From Kaistella jeonii (GTDB lineage: Bacteria > Bacteroidota > Bacteroidia > Flavobacteriales > Weeksellaceae): a stretch of 64,000 nucleotides of DNA. The DNA is taken from positions 620,001 through 684,000 of the forward strand of contig NZ_JSYL01000002.1 of NCBI RefSeq assembly GCF_000812865.1, read 5' to 3'. Positions 25,982 to 35,915 of this stretch are shown here, piece after piece. The notes below the pieces were generated by a model. It saw only the letters and a program-made list of their open reading frames with translations, was not told the DNA's origin and made no database searches. Made by a program: the position numbers and the translations under genes. How positions within the stretch are numbered: position 1 is the first letter of the stretch; every line of letters starts with the position of its first letter.

Positions 25982-26875
25982 ATGTATCATAATCCCGTTT
26001 TGCTAAAGAAAAGTGTAGATGATTTGGTGACAAATCCCGACGGAATTTATGTGGACGTAACTTTCGGTGGCGGTGGTCATTCCCGAGAAATTTTAAAAAA
26101 ACTTTCGCCTAAAGGTAAATTATACAGCTTCGACCAAGATTTAGATGCCTTGAAAAATACAATCGATGATGAAAGATTTACGCTCATCAATCAAAATTTC
26201 AGGTTTTTAGAAAATATGTTGATGGCTTTCGGAATTTCAAAGGTTGATGGAATCTTGGCCGATCTAGGAGTTTCTTCTCATCAGTTCGATGAAGCTGAGC
26301 GCGGATTTTCTACAAGAATGAACGCTCCTTTAGATATGAGAATGAATGTGATGCAGGTTTTAGATGCGAAAAAAATTATTAATGAATATGAAGAAGAGCA
26401 GTTAGCTTCTATCTTTTATTATTACGGTGAATTGCGGGAGTCACGAAGATTAGCAAGAGAAATTGTCAAACATCGCCAAACAAAAAAGATTGAAACGACA
26501 GAGGATTTAAAAAAACTCTTCAGTTACATTCCGCAGTTCAAGCAAAATAAATTTTTTGCACAGGTTTTTCAAGCCGTAAGAATTGAAGTGAACCAGGAAT
26601 TAGAAGCTTTGAAAGAAATGCTCGTTCAGTCCTATAAAATTTTAAAACCTCAGGGAAGATTAGTGGTAATTTCTTATCATTCCCTGGAAGATCGTTTGGT
26701 CAAAAGATTTTTAAAAAATGGAATGTTCGAAGGCGAACCAGCGAGAGATATTTACGGAAATTTCTCAAAAACATTTGACCTTCTTCAGACCAAAGCAATC
26801 ATTCCAGATGAAGCAGAAATAGCAGAAAACTCCCGGGCAAGAAGCGCAAAAATGCGTGTCGGAATAAAGATATAA
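25982..26875 (+). CDS. rsmH: 16S rRNA m4C1402 methyltransferase RsmH
   Basis: 297 aa. N4-methylates C1402 of 16S rRNA in the decoding centre. HNPVLL at the start, the SAM motif VDVTFGGGGHSREIL (about 23-37), DGILADLGVSSHQFD and the late SYHSLEDRLVK are all diagnostic. ATG start, 19 bp after mraZ. Usual place and length in the dcw cluster. Confidence 0.97.
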   Translation: MYHNPVLLKKSVDDLVTNPDGIYVDVTFGGGGHSREILKKLSPKGKLYSFDQDLDALKNTIDDERFTLINQNFRFLENMLMAFGISKVDGILADLGVSSHQFDEAERGFSTRMNAPLDMRMNVMQVLDAKKIINEYEEEQLASIFYYYGELRESRRLAREIVKHRQTKKIETTEDLKKLFSYIPQFKQNKFFAQVFQAVRIEVNQELEALKEMLVQSYKILKPQGRLVVISYHSLEDRLVKRFLKNGMFEGEPARDIYGNFSKTFDLLQTKAIIPDEAEIAENSRARSAKMRVGIKI

Positions 26876-26913
26876 GTAATTAGCAACATCATTACTAGTT
26901 ACAGATAAAAAAG

Positions 26914-27279
26914 ATGGCAAAAAGACCTACAAATCGCCCCCAGAAAAAACTCACTTTTATAGATATTGTAAAAGGGAATTTCCTCAATCGCGATGAAGTG
27001 AAAATTCATTACAAGTATTTTCTTTTGGTTTTTGTCTTAATGATGATTATCATCTACAGCAATCATTTAGTCAGCAAAAAAATAGAATTGGTAAATGATC
27101 TGAAAGAGCAAACAGAGGAATATAAATCCCGAAATGCGTATGCTCAAAGCAGATTGATCAAAGTAAAATTAGAATCAGAATTAGGAAAAGAAATGGTGCA
27201 GGATTCACTACTATCATTAGAAAATCATCCTCACAAATTATTGATAAAATTAGACAGTACAGATGGCGGTTCAAAATGA
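26914..27279 (+). CDS. FtsL-like cell division protein
   Basis: 121 aa bitopic protein: a basic cytosolic N-terminus (about 1-40), one membrane helix YFLLVFVLMMIIIYSNHLV (about 42-60), then a periplasmic coiled coil. This is the FtsL layout, and the position between rsmH and ftsI is that of ftsL. Sequence similarity to E. coli FtsL is too low to judge by eye. It probably joins FtsQ and a FtsB partner in activating FtsW-FtsI. Its 3' end overlaps ftsI by 17 bp. Confidence 0.85.
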   Translation: MAKRPTNRPQKKLTFIDIVKGNFLNRDEVKIHYKYFLLVFVLMMIIIYSNHLVSKKIELVNDLKEQTEEYKSRNAYAQSRLIKVKLESELGKEMVQDSLLSLENHPHKLLIKLDSTDGGSK

Positions 27280-29254
27280 ATTCGAAAATAAGCGCAAACA
27301 AACATTACGATGGGGTTACTTCTTCGCAGGCTCCGCTTTTGTCTTATTTATGGTTTTTCTTGCTAGAATTATTGTCTTACAAAACACTAATGTTCAGGAG
27401 ATTAAAGATGATTACATCAACAAAAATTATCGGGAAGCAACCTTAAAAGCTGCACGCGGAAATTTATATGCTGCAGATGGTTCTATTCTAGCAACGACTG
27501 TGATGCGTTATGATGTATATCTTGATTTCAAAACCATAAAAGATTCTGTTTACTCTAATAATATCGCCGCATTATCTGATTCATTGTCACAAATGTTTGG
27601 CAAACCGAGAAGCTATTTCAGAGATCGGCTTGATCAACAGAAAAAAGCAAAAAATCAGTATTATGCTCTGGCAAAAGGACTAGATTTCGATGGTTATGAC
27701 CGGATCAGAAAGTTTCCAATTTTTATTAAAGGGAAAAACAAAGGCGGTTTTATCATCGACAGAAATTTTAAAAGAGAATTGGCAACGACTCAGATCGGCG
27801 CAGGAACAATCGGAATGGATAATGGTGCTGCACAATCAGGTTTAGAAGGTGCCTTTTCAAAATATTTGACCGGAAAAGATGGAACACGTCTCGAACAAAG
27901 AGTCAATTCCAGCCAATGGAAACCCATCGATTACTGGAAAGTGAACGAACCTGTTGATGGACAGGATGTTTACACTACAATTGATTTAAGAATTCAGGAC
28001 ATTGCAAGTTCAGCTTTAGAAAAACAATTGATCAAATTCGATGCTGATCACGGTTGCGTTTTGGTGATGGAAGTGGCAACTGGAAAAGTAAAAGCAATGG
28101 TTAATCTGCGAAGAACTGAACCTGGAATTTATGTAGATGCCTACAATTATGCCATGAAAGATGCCTCTGAACCAGGATCAACTTTCAAAACAGTTTCCCT
28201 TTTAGCCGCAATGGATGACGGTTTTATTGATGAAAACACAACAGTAAATGTTGGAAACGGAGTTTGGGTTTATGCAAAACAGAAAATTTCAGATGGTCAC
28301 GGTGGTGGAACTTATGATATTTCAGATGTTTTAGCGAAATCGAGCAACGTAGGTTCCGCGAAATTGATCACTAAATTTTATGCAGACAAACCTCAGGTGT
28401 TTTTAGATCATTTAAGAAGGTGGAAAATGTTTGATAAAATGGATATTGAACTTCCTGGAGTTACGAGACCCTATATTGTTACGCCAGAAAGTAAAAGATG
28501 GAATGCCGCAACTTTAGCTTCTTTGGCTTATGGATATTCGTCCCGTTTTAATCTGTTACAACTCACCACATTTTATAATGGGGTTGCCAATAAAGGAGTG
28601 ATGCTCAAACCTCTTTTTATCGATAAGATCATGAAAGACGGTCAAGTTCTTTTCACTGCTAAACCAGAAATAATGGTCAAAAAGATGGCTTCGGAAAAAG
28701 CGATCAAAATGATGACCAGTGCATTAACTAAAGCCGTAGAAAAAGGAACCGCGAAAAGTATTTTTACGCCCAATTTAAAAATGGCCGGAAAGACAGGAAC
28801 TGCAAGATTTGAATACTGGAAACCCGGACCGGCAAAATATCAGGCGAGTTTCGCAGGATTTTATCCGGCAGATAATCCGAAATATACGTGCATTGTGATG
28901 GTAAATCAACCGGATAATTCGAAAGGATTTTATGGTGCGACAGTTTCGGCGCCTGTATTTAAAGAGATTGCAGGAAAAACTTTCCTAAAAACTCCACAGA
29001 ATATCGAACAGGAATTATTGGTTGACCGAAAAGTAGATCTGAGCAAAATGATCGAGCCTACCGTAAAAATTGCGGTAACCGGTAATCAAATGCCAAACGT
29101 TACAGGACTTATTGGAAAAAACATCATTCCACAATTGGAAAATCAAGGATACAGAGTTGATTACAAAGGCGTTGGTCGAATTAAAGAACAGTTTCCATTA
29201 GAAGGAACTATTATCAATAAAACCCAAAGAATATATCTGCAATTGCAGAATTAA
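27263..29254 (+). CDS. ftsI: Penicillin-binding transpeptidase FtsI (PBP3) with C-terminal PASTA
   Basis: 663 aa. Membrane helix about 16-37, a dimerisation domain, then the transpeptidase domain with the active-site EPGSTFK (Ser about 306), SSN motif in KSSNVGS, and KTGTA (about 509). A PASTA-like segment starting MPNVTGLIGKN (about 610-663) ends the protein, as in many Bacteroidota division PBPs. It crosslinks septal peptidoglycan with FtsW. ATG start inside the ftsL-like gene. Confidence 0.95.
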   Translation: MAVQNEFENKRKQTLRWGYFFAGSAFVLFMVFLARIIVLQNTNVQEIKDDYINKNYREATLKAARGNLYAADGSILATTVMRYDVYLDFKTIKDSVYSNNIAALSDSLSQMFGKPRSYFRDRLDQQKKAKNQYYALAKGLDFDGYDRIRKFPIFIKGKNKGGFIIDRNFKRELATTQIGAGTIGMDNGAAQSGLEGAFSKYLTGKDGTRLEQRVNSSQWKPIDYWKVNEPVDGQDVYTTIDLRIQDIASSALEKQLIKFDADHGCVLVMEVATGKVKAMVNLRRTEPGIYVDAYNYAMKDASEPGSTFKTVSLLAAMDDGFIDENTTVNVGNGVWVYAKQKISDGHGGGTYDISDVLAKSSNVGSAKLITKFYADKPQVFLDHLRRWKMFDKMDIELPGVTRPYIVTPESKRWNAATLASLAYGYSSRFNLLQLTTFYNGVANKGVMLKPLFIDKIMKDGQVLFTAKPEIMVKKMASEKAIKMMTSALTKAVEKGTAKSIFTPNLKMAGKTGTARFEYWKPGPAKYQASFAGFYPADNPKYTCIVMVNQPDNSKGFYGATVSAPVFKEIAGKTFLKTPQNIEQELLVDRKVDLSKMIEPTVKIAVTGNQMPNVTGLIGKNIIPQLENQGYRVDYKGVGRIKEQFPLEGTIINKTQRIYLQLQN

Positions 29255-29301
29255 AAAAAATGTAGGGATAAGTATCAACTTGTCAACTATAAAATAACAA
29301 A

Positions 29302-30762
29302 ATGAAGTTAGAAGAATTATTAAAAAGAATCCCAGTTTTAGAAATGATCGGAAATCAAAATACCGACGTTTCAGAAATTGTTTTCGACAGCCGAAAAGCT
29401 GTTGCGGATTCTCTGTATGTAGCCATCAAAGGAACTGTTTCCGATGGTCATTCTTTCATCGATTCTTCTATTGAAAAAGGTGCGAAAGTTATTCTTTGTG
29501 AAGTTTTACCTGAAGACTTAAAGGATAATGTGACTTACATTCAAGTAAAAGATGCATCAAAAACTTTAGGTCAACTAGCTTCCAATTTTTATGGGAATCC
29601 TTCAGAAAAGTTAAACTTAATCGGAGTTACAGGGACTAACGGAAAAACTTCTGTTGCAACTCTTTTATTTGATATTTTTAAAATCTTAGGATTTCAATCA
29701 TTATTAATTTCGACCGTAGAATATAGAATTAGGGACGAAATTATTCCGTCAACTCATACGACTCCCGATGTTATTCGAATCAATCAAATGTTAGCAAAAG
29801 CAGTTAAATTGGATTGCGAATATGCTTTTATGGAAGTTTCTTCCCACGGAATTCATCAAAACAGAACGGAAGGTTTACATTTCAAAATCGCCGGATTCAC
29901 AAATATTACGCACGATCATTTAGATTATCACAAAACTTTTGAGGAATATTTAAAAACCAAAAAGAGATTTTTTGACGAACTGAATTCAGAAGCAATTGCC
30001 ATCACCAACATTGACGACAAAAATGGAAACGTAATGCTTCAAAACACCAAAGCGAAGAAGAAAACCTACGCTTTGAAAACGATGGCAGATTTCCACGGTA
30101 AAATGTTGGAAACCGATTTCAACGGAATGCTTCTCAACTTTAATGGAAAAGAATTCTGGACGACTTTATCCGGAAAATTCAATGTTTATAATTTGCTTTT
30201 AGCTTATGCAATTACTGTAGAATCGGGATTTCATGAAGAAGATATATTAAAAGCAATGTCACAATTAAAAACAGTAAAAGGCAGATTTGAAACTTTAAAA
30301 TCTGAAGGCGGAATTTTCTTCATCATCGATTATGCACATACTCCGGATGCTTTGGAAAACATTTTAGATTCCATCAACGAGATCCGTACAAAAAACGAAA
30401 GATTAATCACTGTATTTGGTTGCGGCGGCGACAGAGATCACGCGAAACGTCCTGAAATGGGAAAAATCGCATCAAGAAAATCGACTTTAGCCATCATCAC
30501 TTCTGATAATCCACGAACAGAAAATCCTGCAACAATCATTCAGGAAATCGAATCCGGTGTTGAACCTCAATATTTCAGCAAATACACTTCAATTCCTGAC
30601 CGAAGAGAAGCAATTAAAATGGCCATTAAATTTTCAGAACCTAAAGATATTATCCTCATTGCCGGAAAAGGACACGAAAATTATCAGGAAATCGATGGAA
30701 TAAAACACCATTTTGATGATAAAGAAACAGTTATAGAATTAGCAAAATTAATGAGCAAATAA
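29302..30762 (+). CDS. murE: UDP-MurNAc-tripeptide synthetase MurE (meso-DAP type)
   Basis: 486 aa Mur ligase adding the third amino acid to UDP-MurNAc-L-Ala-D-Glu in the cytosol. The ATP loop [10 protein letters not shown] (about 109-118), the His/Asn metal region, and SDNPRTENP (about 402-410) are present. The DNPR motif is that of meso-diaminopimelate enzymes (Lys enzymes have a different one), so the peptidoglycan is predicted to be meso-DAP type. Follows ftsI by 47 bp; mraY starts 10 bp after. Confidence 0.96.
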   Translation: MKLEELLKRIPVLEMIGNQNTDVSEIVFDSRKAVADSLYVAIKGTVSDGHSFIDSSIEKGAKVILCEVLPEDLKDNVTYIQVKDASKTLGQLASNFYGNPSEKLNLIGVTGTNGKTSVATLLFDIFKILGFQSLLISTVEYRIRDEIIPSTHTTPDVIRINQMLAKAVKLDCEYAFMEVSSHGIHQNRTEGLHFKIAGFTNITHDHLDYHKTFEEYLKTKKRFFDELNSEAIAITNIDDKNGNVMLQNTKAKKKTYALKTMADFHGKMLETDFNGMLLNFNGKEFWTTLSGKFNVYNLLLAYAITVESGFHEEDILKAMSQLKTVKGRFETLKSEGGIFFIIDYAHTPDALENILDSINEIRTKNERLITVFGCGGDRDHAKRPEMGKIASRKSTLAIITSDNPRTENPATIIQEIESGVEPQYFSKYTSIPDRREAIKMAIKFSEPKDIILIAGKGHENYQEIDGIKHHFDDKETVIELAKLMSK

Positions 30763-30772
30763 ACGATCAATT

Positions 30773-32014
30773 ATGTTATACTACCTCTACGAATATTGTA
30801 TCGCCCACGGAATTCATCTTCCGGGAATTGGTATGTTTAAATTCATCTCTTTCCGAGCAGGAATGGCGGTTTTATTGTCATTAATAATCGCTTTGGTTTT
30901 TGGGAAGAAGATCATCAATTATTTGCGCAAAAAACAAATGGGCGAATTGGTTCGTGATTTAGGTTTAGATGGTCAAAAACAAAAAGAAGGAACTCCGACA
31001 ATGGGAGGTTTGATCATTATTTTGGCAACCTTAATTCCAGTTTTATTATTCACCAGAATATTTAATGTTTACATCGTTTTGCTGATCACTTCTGTCGTTT
31101 GGATGGGAGCAATCGGATTTATAGACGATTATTTAAAGAAAGTAAAGAAAAACAAGGACGGTCTTAGCGGAAAATTCAAAGTAATCGGTCAGGTTGGTTT
31201 AGGCTTAATTGTGGGAATTACCATGTATTTTCATCCCGATATTACGGTAAAAAGAAAATATGCAGATGCTAAAGAAATCAATAGAAACAATGTTGAAACG
31301 AACTTTATGCCGACGGAAAAAGCAACGGTTTCAACCGTTCCTTTCGTAAAAAATAATGAGTTTGACTACAGCGGAATTTTATTTTGGATGACACCTGAAA
31401 AAGCTCACGAATGGGCATGGATCGTTTTTATCCCTTTCGTTATTTTTATTGTAACTGCAGTTTCCAATGGCGCTAACATTTCAGATGGGATCGATGGTCT
31501 CGCCGCAGGAACCAGTGTCGTCATATTGTTGACGCTCTCCTTTTTCGCGTACGTTTCTGGGAATATCATTTTTGCGGATTATCTCAATATAATGTTTCTG
31601 CCCAATATGGGGGAAACAACCATTTTTGCGCTCGCGTTGGTTGGTGCAGTTATCGGATTTTTCTGGTACAATACTTATCCAGCGCAGGTTTTTATGGGCG
31701 ATACGGGAAGTTTGATGTTGGGAGGTGTGATCGCAGTTTTAGCGATTATTTTAAGAAAAGAATTACTGATTCCTGTTTTGTGCGGAATTTTCTTGATAGA
31801 AAACATTTCCGTCATGCTGCAGGTCGGAGTTTTTAAATACAGAAAGAGAAAATTTGGGTTAGAATACGCTCAAAATAATAGACTTTTTAAAATGTCTCCT
31901 CTTCATCATCATTACCAGAAAGAAGGTTATCACGAAAGTAAAATCGTAAACCGAATGGTGATCATGGGCGTTCTGTTTGCGATTATTTGTTTAATTACTT
32001 TAAAAGTCAGATAA
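30773..32014 (+). CDS. mraY: Phospho-MurNAc-pentapeptide transferase MraY
   Basis: 413 aa polytopic inner-membrane enzyme making lipid I from UDP-MurNAc-pentapeptide and undecaprenyl phosphate. GFIDDYLKK with the double Asp, [10 protein letters not shown], the metal Asp in [13 protein letters not shown] and the C-terminal HHHYQKEG are conserved. Compared with E. coli (360 aa) it carries about 50 extra residues in a loop around 165-210, as is common in Bacteroidota. ATG start; murD follows by 7 bp. Confidence 0.97.
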   Translation: MLYYLYEYCIAHGIHLPGIGMFKFISFRAGMAVLLSLIIALVFGKKIINYLRKKQMGELVRDLGLDGQKQKEGTPTMGGLIIILATLIPVLLFTRIFNVYIVLLITSVVWMGAIGFIDDYLKKVKKNKDGLSGKFKVIGQVGLGLIVGITMYFHPDITVKRKYADAKEINRNNVETNFMPTEKATVSTVPFVKNNEFDYSGILFWMTPEKAHEWAWIVFIPFVIFIVTAVSNGANISDGIDGLAAGTSVVILLTLSFFAYVSGNIIFADYLNIMFLPNMGETTIFALALVGAVIGFFWYNTYPAQVFMGDTGSLMLGGVIAVLAIILRKELLIPVLCGIFLIENISVMLQVGVFKYRKRKFGLEYAQNNRLFKMSPLHHHYQKEGYHESKIVNRMVIMGVLFAIICLITLKVR

Positions 32015-32021
32015 AAATTAT

Positions 32022-33347
32022 ATGAAAATAGTTGTTTTAGGAGGCGGAGAAAGCGGATTTGGCGCAGCTTATTTGGCGAAGAAAAAAGGCATGGAAGTAT
32101 TCTTGTCTGATAAAGGCTTGATCAAAGAGGACTTCAAAAAGCTTTTGATCGACGCTGATATCGAGTTTGAAGAAGGACAACATTCAGAAGAAAGAATTCT
32201 TGCTGCAGACTGGATCATAAAATCACCTGGAATTCCGAAGAAAGCTGATATAATTTTCAAAATCAATCAGAAAGGAATCAGATTATCTTCTGAGATCGAG
32301 TTCGCTTCACAGTTTACAGATGCTAAAATAATTGCCATCACAGGAAGCAACGGTAAAACGACAACGACTTCGCTCATCTATCACATTTTAAAAAATGATG
32401 ATTTGAAAGTTGGTCTCGGTGGAAACATTGGGAAAAGCTTTGCGAAACAGGTTGCAGATGAAGATTTCGACTACTATGTTTTAGAGGTAAGTTCTTTTCA
32501 ATTGGATGATATTCAAAACTTTAGACCTTATATTTCTTTGTTATTGAATTTGAGTCAGGATCATTTAGATCAATACAATTACAACTACGAAGAATACGCA
32601 TTAGCGAAATTTAGAATTACAGAAAATCAGGAAAACGACAACTTTTTTATCTATAATAAAGATGATGTGATGAGTCAGAACCTTTTAGAAAAATTAGAAA
32701 TCAAGGCGAAAATGATCCCTTTTTCTACGAAAGAAAAACTGAAAGAAGGCGGTTATCTTAATGATAATAAAATGGTTGTAAAATTAGCAGATGAGTTTTC
32801 GATGAAGATCGAGGAACTTTCTTTGGTCGGTAATCACAACATTGCCAATAGTTTAGCAGCTTCGATTGCGGGGAAAATACTACAGATCAATAATGAAAGT
32901 ATTCGCAATTCTTTGATGACTTTCCAGGCAGTTGAACATCGTTTAGAACAGGTGGCAGAAATAGATGGCGTGAAATTTATCAATGATAGCAAAGCGACCA
33001 ACGTAAATGCAACTTACTACGCTTTAGAAAGCATGAAACAACCCGCAGTCTGGATTGTTGGTGGTGTAGATAAAGGAAATGACTATACAGAAATCGAAGA
33101 ATTAGTAAAGAAAAAAGTAAAAGCAATTGTTTGCTTAGGACTTGATAACCAAAAAATTATTGATTTCTTTCAGGACAAGACAGAATTGATTTACAGCACA
33201 TCAAGTATGGAAGAAGCCGTAAAAGTTTCTAAATCTTTAGCTGAAAAAGGCAATACGGTTTTACTTTCACCATGTTGTGCAAGTTTCGATTTATTCAATA
33301 ATTACGAAGACCGTGGAAATCAGTTTAAAAACGAAGTTTTAAAATAA
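32022..33347 (+). CDS. murD: UDP-MurNAc-L-Ala:D-Glu ligase MurD
   Basis: 441 aa Mur ligase that adds D-glutamate. N-terminal Rossmann motif VVLGGGESGFGAA, ATP loop ITGSNGKTTTTS (about 106-117), HRLEQV and the C-terminal LLSPCCASFDLFNNYEDRG, which is characteristic of MurD. ATG start at 32022, 7 bp after mraY. Confidence 0.97.
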   Translation: MKIVVLGGGESGFGAAYLAKKKGMEVFLSDKGLIKEDFKKLLIDADIEFEEGQHSEERILAADWIIKSPGIPKKADIIFKINQKGIRLSSEIEFASQFTDAKIIAITGSNGKTTTTSLIYHILKNDDLKVGLGGNIGKSFAKQVADEDFDYYVLEVSSFQLDDIQNFRPYISLLLNLSQDHLDQYNYNYEEYALAKFRITENQENDNFFIYNKDDVMSQNLLEKLEIKAKMIPFSTKEKLKEGGYLNDNKMVVKLADEFSMKIEELSLVGNHNIANSLAASIAGKILQINNESIRNSLMTFQAVEHRLEQVAEIDGVKFINDSKATNVNATYYALESMKQPAVWIVGGVDKGNDYTEIEELVKKKVKAIVCLGLDNQKIIDFFQDKTELIYSTSSMEEAVKVSKSLAEKGNTVLLSPCCASFDLFNNYEDRGNQFKNEVLK

Positions 33348-33369
33348 AATCGGAAACGATTCAAACAAA

Positions 33370-34599
33370 ATGCAGGAAACAGAAAACAAATTCGAACTAT
33401 TAAAAGGCGACAAAGTACTTTGGAGCGTTATCTTGCTGATTTCGTTCTTCTCCGTATTTCCCGTGTATTCCGCCAGTTCAAATTTGGAATATATCGTCAA
33501 TAATGGCACAACGACAACTCACTTAATGAAGCACATGTTTTTCGTGGTTCTTGGTTTGGCGATTATGCGTGGAGTTGGTTTTTTCAAATACGAACATATT
33601 GGGAAACTCAGCAGTATTTTATTGGGAGTTATGGTTCTTTTATTATGTCTAACAATGTTTACAGGGCAGAAAATCGATGGTGCTTCAGCTTCTCGTTGGT
33701 TAAAAATCCCAGGAACACCAATTTCCTTTCAACCATCGTCTTTCGCCTATTTATTGCTCGTGATTTACCTCTGCAGATATTTAACCAAAAGGATTAAAAG
33801 AGATCGTCTTCCAATTGAAAACGTGCTCTATATTTTTGGACCTGTAATGTTGGTTTTTGGACTCGTTGCTAAAGATAATGGTTCTACAGCTCTGATGATT
33901 TTATTAGTTTCTTTAGCCGTAATGATTATTGGACAGCTGAACAAAAAATACATTTTGGGTTTCATGGGAATCTCAACTTTAGCAATCGGATTATTTATGT
34001 TTTTGGCCTTAAAGACCGATTTAATAGGAAGTAACCGTGTTCATACCTGGATGAGTCGTGTTGAAACTTTTAGCAATACCAAAAAAACAACCGATGTTGA
34101 AGATGAAACTCTAAAAGCAAAAAATTACCAGGTTATGCAGGCAAAAGCTGCGATCGTTCACGGCGGAATCACCGGAATGGGTCCCGGAAAAAGCGCTTTA
34201 AAACAAATGCTTCCCCAATCTGCTTCTGATTTTATTTTTGCCATTATCGTTGAAGAATACGGATTTTTTGGTGCAGTATTTTTAATAGTCCTTTACCTCA
34301 TCATGATCATCAGAATTGTAATGATTGCCAGTAAAATGCCCGCATTTTTTGGGAGTTTACTCGTGCTGAGTTTGGGAATAATGATTTTCGTGCAACTTTC
34401 CGTGAATATTGCGGTCGCCATTAATCTTATTCCTGTTACAGGACAGCCTTTGCCATTAATAAGTTACGGTGGAACCTCGATGTTGGTAACCTATATTCAG
34501 TTAGGAATTATTTTAAATGTAAGTTCCAGAATTCAGGTTTATGATGAAGAAGGAATGGGTAAAACGCAGAATATTGAAGAAATAAATGATATCGCATAA
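33370..34599 (+). CDS. ftsW: Septal peptidoglycan polymerase FtsW (SEDS family)
   Basis: 409 aa with about ten membrane helices. SEDS motifs: GASASRWLKIPG (with the Trp/Lys), SFQPSSFAYL, KDNGSTALMI, the large loop with MGPGKSALKQMLPQSASDFIFAIIVEEYG containing the likely catalytic region, and GQPLPLISYGG near the end. It polymerises lipid II at the septum together with FtsI. ATG start at 33370; murG is 40 bp downstream. Confidence 0.96.
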   Translation: MQETENKFELLKGDKVLWSVILLISFFSVFPVYSASSNLEYIVNNGTTTTHLMKHMFFVVLGLAIMRGVGFFKYEHIGKLSSILLGVMVLLLCLTMFTGQKIDGASASRWLKIPGTPISFQPSSFAYLLLVIYLCRYLTKRIKRDRLPIENVLYIFGPVMLVFGLVAKDNGSTALMILLVSLAVMIIGQLNKKYILGFMGISTLAIGLFMFLALKTDLIGSNRVHTWMSRVETFSNTKKTTDVEDETLKAKNYQVMQAKAAIVHGGITGMGPGKSALKQMLPQSASDFIFAIIVEEYGFFGAVFLIVLYLIMIIRIVMIASKMPAFFGSLLVLSLGIMIFVQLSVNIAVAINLIPVTGQPLPLISYGGTSMLVTYIQLGIILNVSSRIQVYDEEGMGKTQNIEEINDIA

Positions 34600-34639
34600 A
34601 CCGTAGAGACGCGATTGATCCCGAGTCACAAAAAAAAAT

Positions 34640-35746
34640 ATGAACAAAAATTTAAAAATAGTAATGAGCGGCGGCGGAACAGGTGGACACATCTTTCCTG
34701 CAATCGCTATTGCCGACGAGATCAAAAAAAGATTTCCGACGGCCGAATTTTTATTCATTGGTGCGAACGGAAAAATGGAGATGGAAAAAGTTCCACAATC
34801 AGGTTACAAGATTGTGGGATTAAATATCGCTGGATTTGACAGAGGAAATTTATTGAAAAATATAAATCTTCCTTTTAAAGTAATGTCAAGTTTGATGAAA
34901 GCTAAAAAAGCCATTAAAGAATTCAAGCCAGACTTCGCAGTCGGAACAGGAGGATTCGCGAGCGGACCGGCTTTATTCACCGCTTCGAGATTAGGAGTTC
35001 CAATTTTTGTACAGGAACAGAATTCTTTAGCCGGAAAAACGAATATCTTTTTATCGAAAAAAGCAAAAGCAGTCTTCACAGCTTATCCGAATATGGAAAA
35101 ATTTTTCCACGGCACGAAAACCTTTTTCCTGGGAAATCCTATTCGTAAGAATATTATTACAGATCTAACAGATTCAAAACAGGCGAAAGAAAAATTAGGC
35201 TTAAATCCTGACAAACTAACCATTCTTTCTGTTGGCGGTTCATTAGGATCAAGAACCTTAAATAACGGTTGGAAAGAAAATTTAGAGGAAATAAACCATA
35301 AAGGTTATCAATTAATCTGGCAAACTGGAAAAACGGATTTTAAAGATTTATCATCAAGCATCCAACATTCAGAGTCAATCCAAATTAAGGAATTTATTTC
35401 CGATATGGCTTTAGCGTATTCTGCAGCAGATATAATTGTTTCCAGAGCTGGAGCGATTGCGATTTCAGAATTGGCGATGGCAAAAAAACCAGTGCTTTTA
35501 GTTCCGTTTCCTTTTGCCTCAGAAGATCATCAAACTAAAAACGCGATGACTTTAGTAGAAAAAAATGCAGCAAAAATGGTAAAAGACATAGAAATGAAAG
35601 AAAAATTTCTGCCGACTTTATTAGAAATATGCGAGAATGAAAATTTGAGAAAAGAAATGTCCGCAAATCTCGAATTTTTTGCAAAACCAAAAGCGACAGA
35701 GGAAATTGTAACTGAGATTTTAAAAACATTAAAAATAAGTTCTTAA
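34640..35746 (+). CDS. murG: UDP-GlcNAc:lipid I GlcNAc transferase MurG
   Basis: 368 aa GT-B glycosyltransferase on the inner face of the membrane that makes lipid II. SGGGTGGHIFPAIA (about 10-23), GTGGFASGPAL, FVQEQNSLAGKTN and the C-terminal RAGAIAISELAMAKKP donor site are all conserved. ATG start. After it comes an unusually long 169-bp gap, for this cluster, full of small hairpins before murC. Confidence 0.96.
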   Translation: MNKNLKIVMSGGGTGGHIFPAIAIADEIKKRFPTAEFLFIGANGKMEMEKVPQSGYKIVGLNIAGFDRGNLLKNINLPFKVMSSLMKAKKAIKEFKPDFAVGTGGFASGPALFTASRLGVPIFVQEQNSLAGKTNIFLSKKAKAVFTAYPNMEKFFHGTKTFFLGNPIRKNIITDLTDSKQAKEKLGLNPDKLTILSVGGSLGSRTLNNGWKENLEEINHKGYQLIWQTGKTDFKDLSSSIQHSESIQIKEFISDMALAYSAADIIVSRAGAIAISELAMAKKPVLLVPFPFASEDHQTKNAMTLVEKNAAKMVKDIEMKEKFLPTLLEICENENLRKEMSANLEFFAKPKATEEIVTEILKTLKISS

Positions 35747-35754
35747 AACGAAAA

Positions 35755-35910
35755 CCAGCCAAAAAGTGACAAAATCATCAAAAAAGATGAAGCACTTTAT
35801 AAACAAGCCACGAAGTGGCGCAATCAAGAGCAAAGGGTGAAGCCCTTTGAATTTGAAAAAACAAAACAAAAACAGCAATAGAAAGCCATGAAAGGGCGCA
35901 ATCAATAACA
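35755..35910. repeat. Array of small hairpins between murG and murC
   Basis: Several short inverted repeats follow each other: GCCAC-gaa-GTGGC (35808-35820), CAAAGGG-tgaag-CCCTTTG (35831-35849), ATCATC with GATGA at 35774-35790, and an imperfect repeat of the first unit (AAGCCATGAAAGGGCGCAAT, about 35882-35901). The words GGCGCAATCAA occur in two copies. A related hairpin lies after ftsQ (38851-38865). They could be remnants of dispersed intergenic repeats. Confidence 0.6.
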
Positions 35911-35915
35911 CGAAA

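Noticed and set aside
34600..34639. GTAGAGACGCGATTGATC between ftsW and murG as part of a dispersed GC hairpin
   Set aside because: Only half of the expected inverted repeat is present; too little to call.
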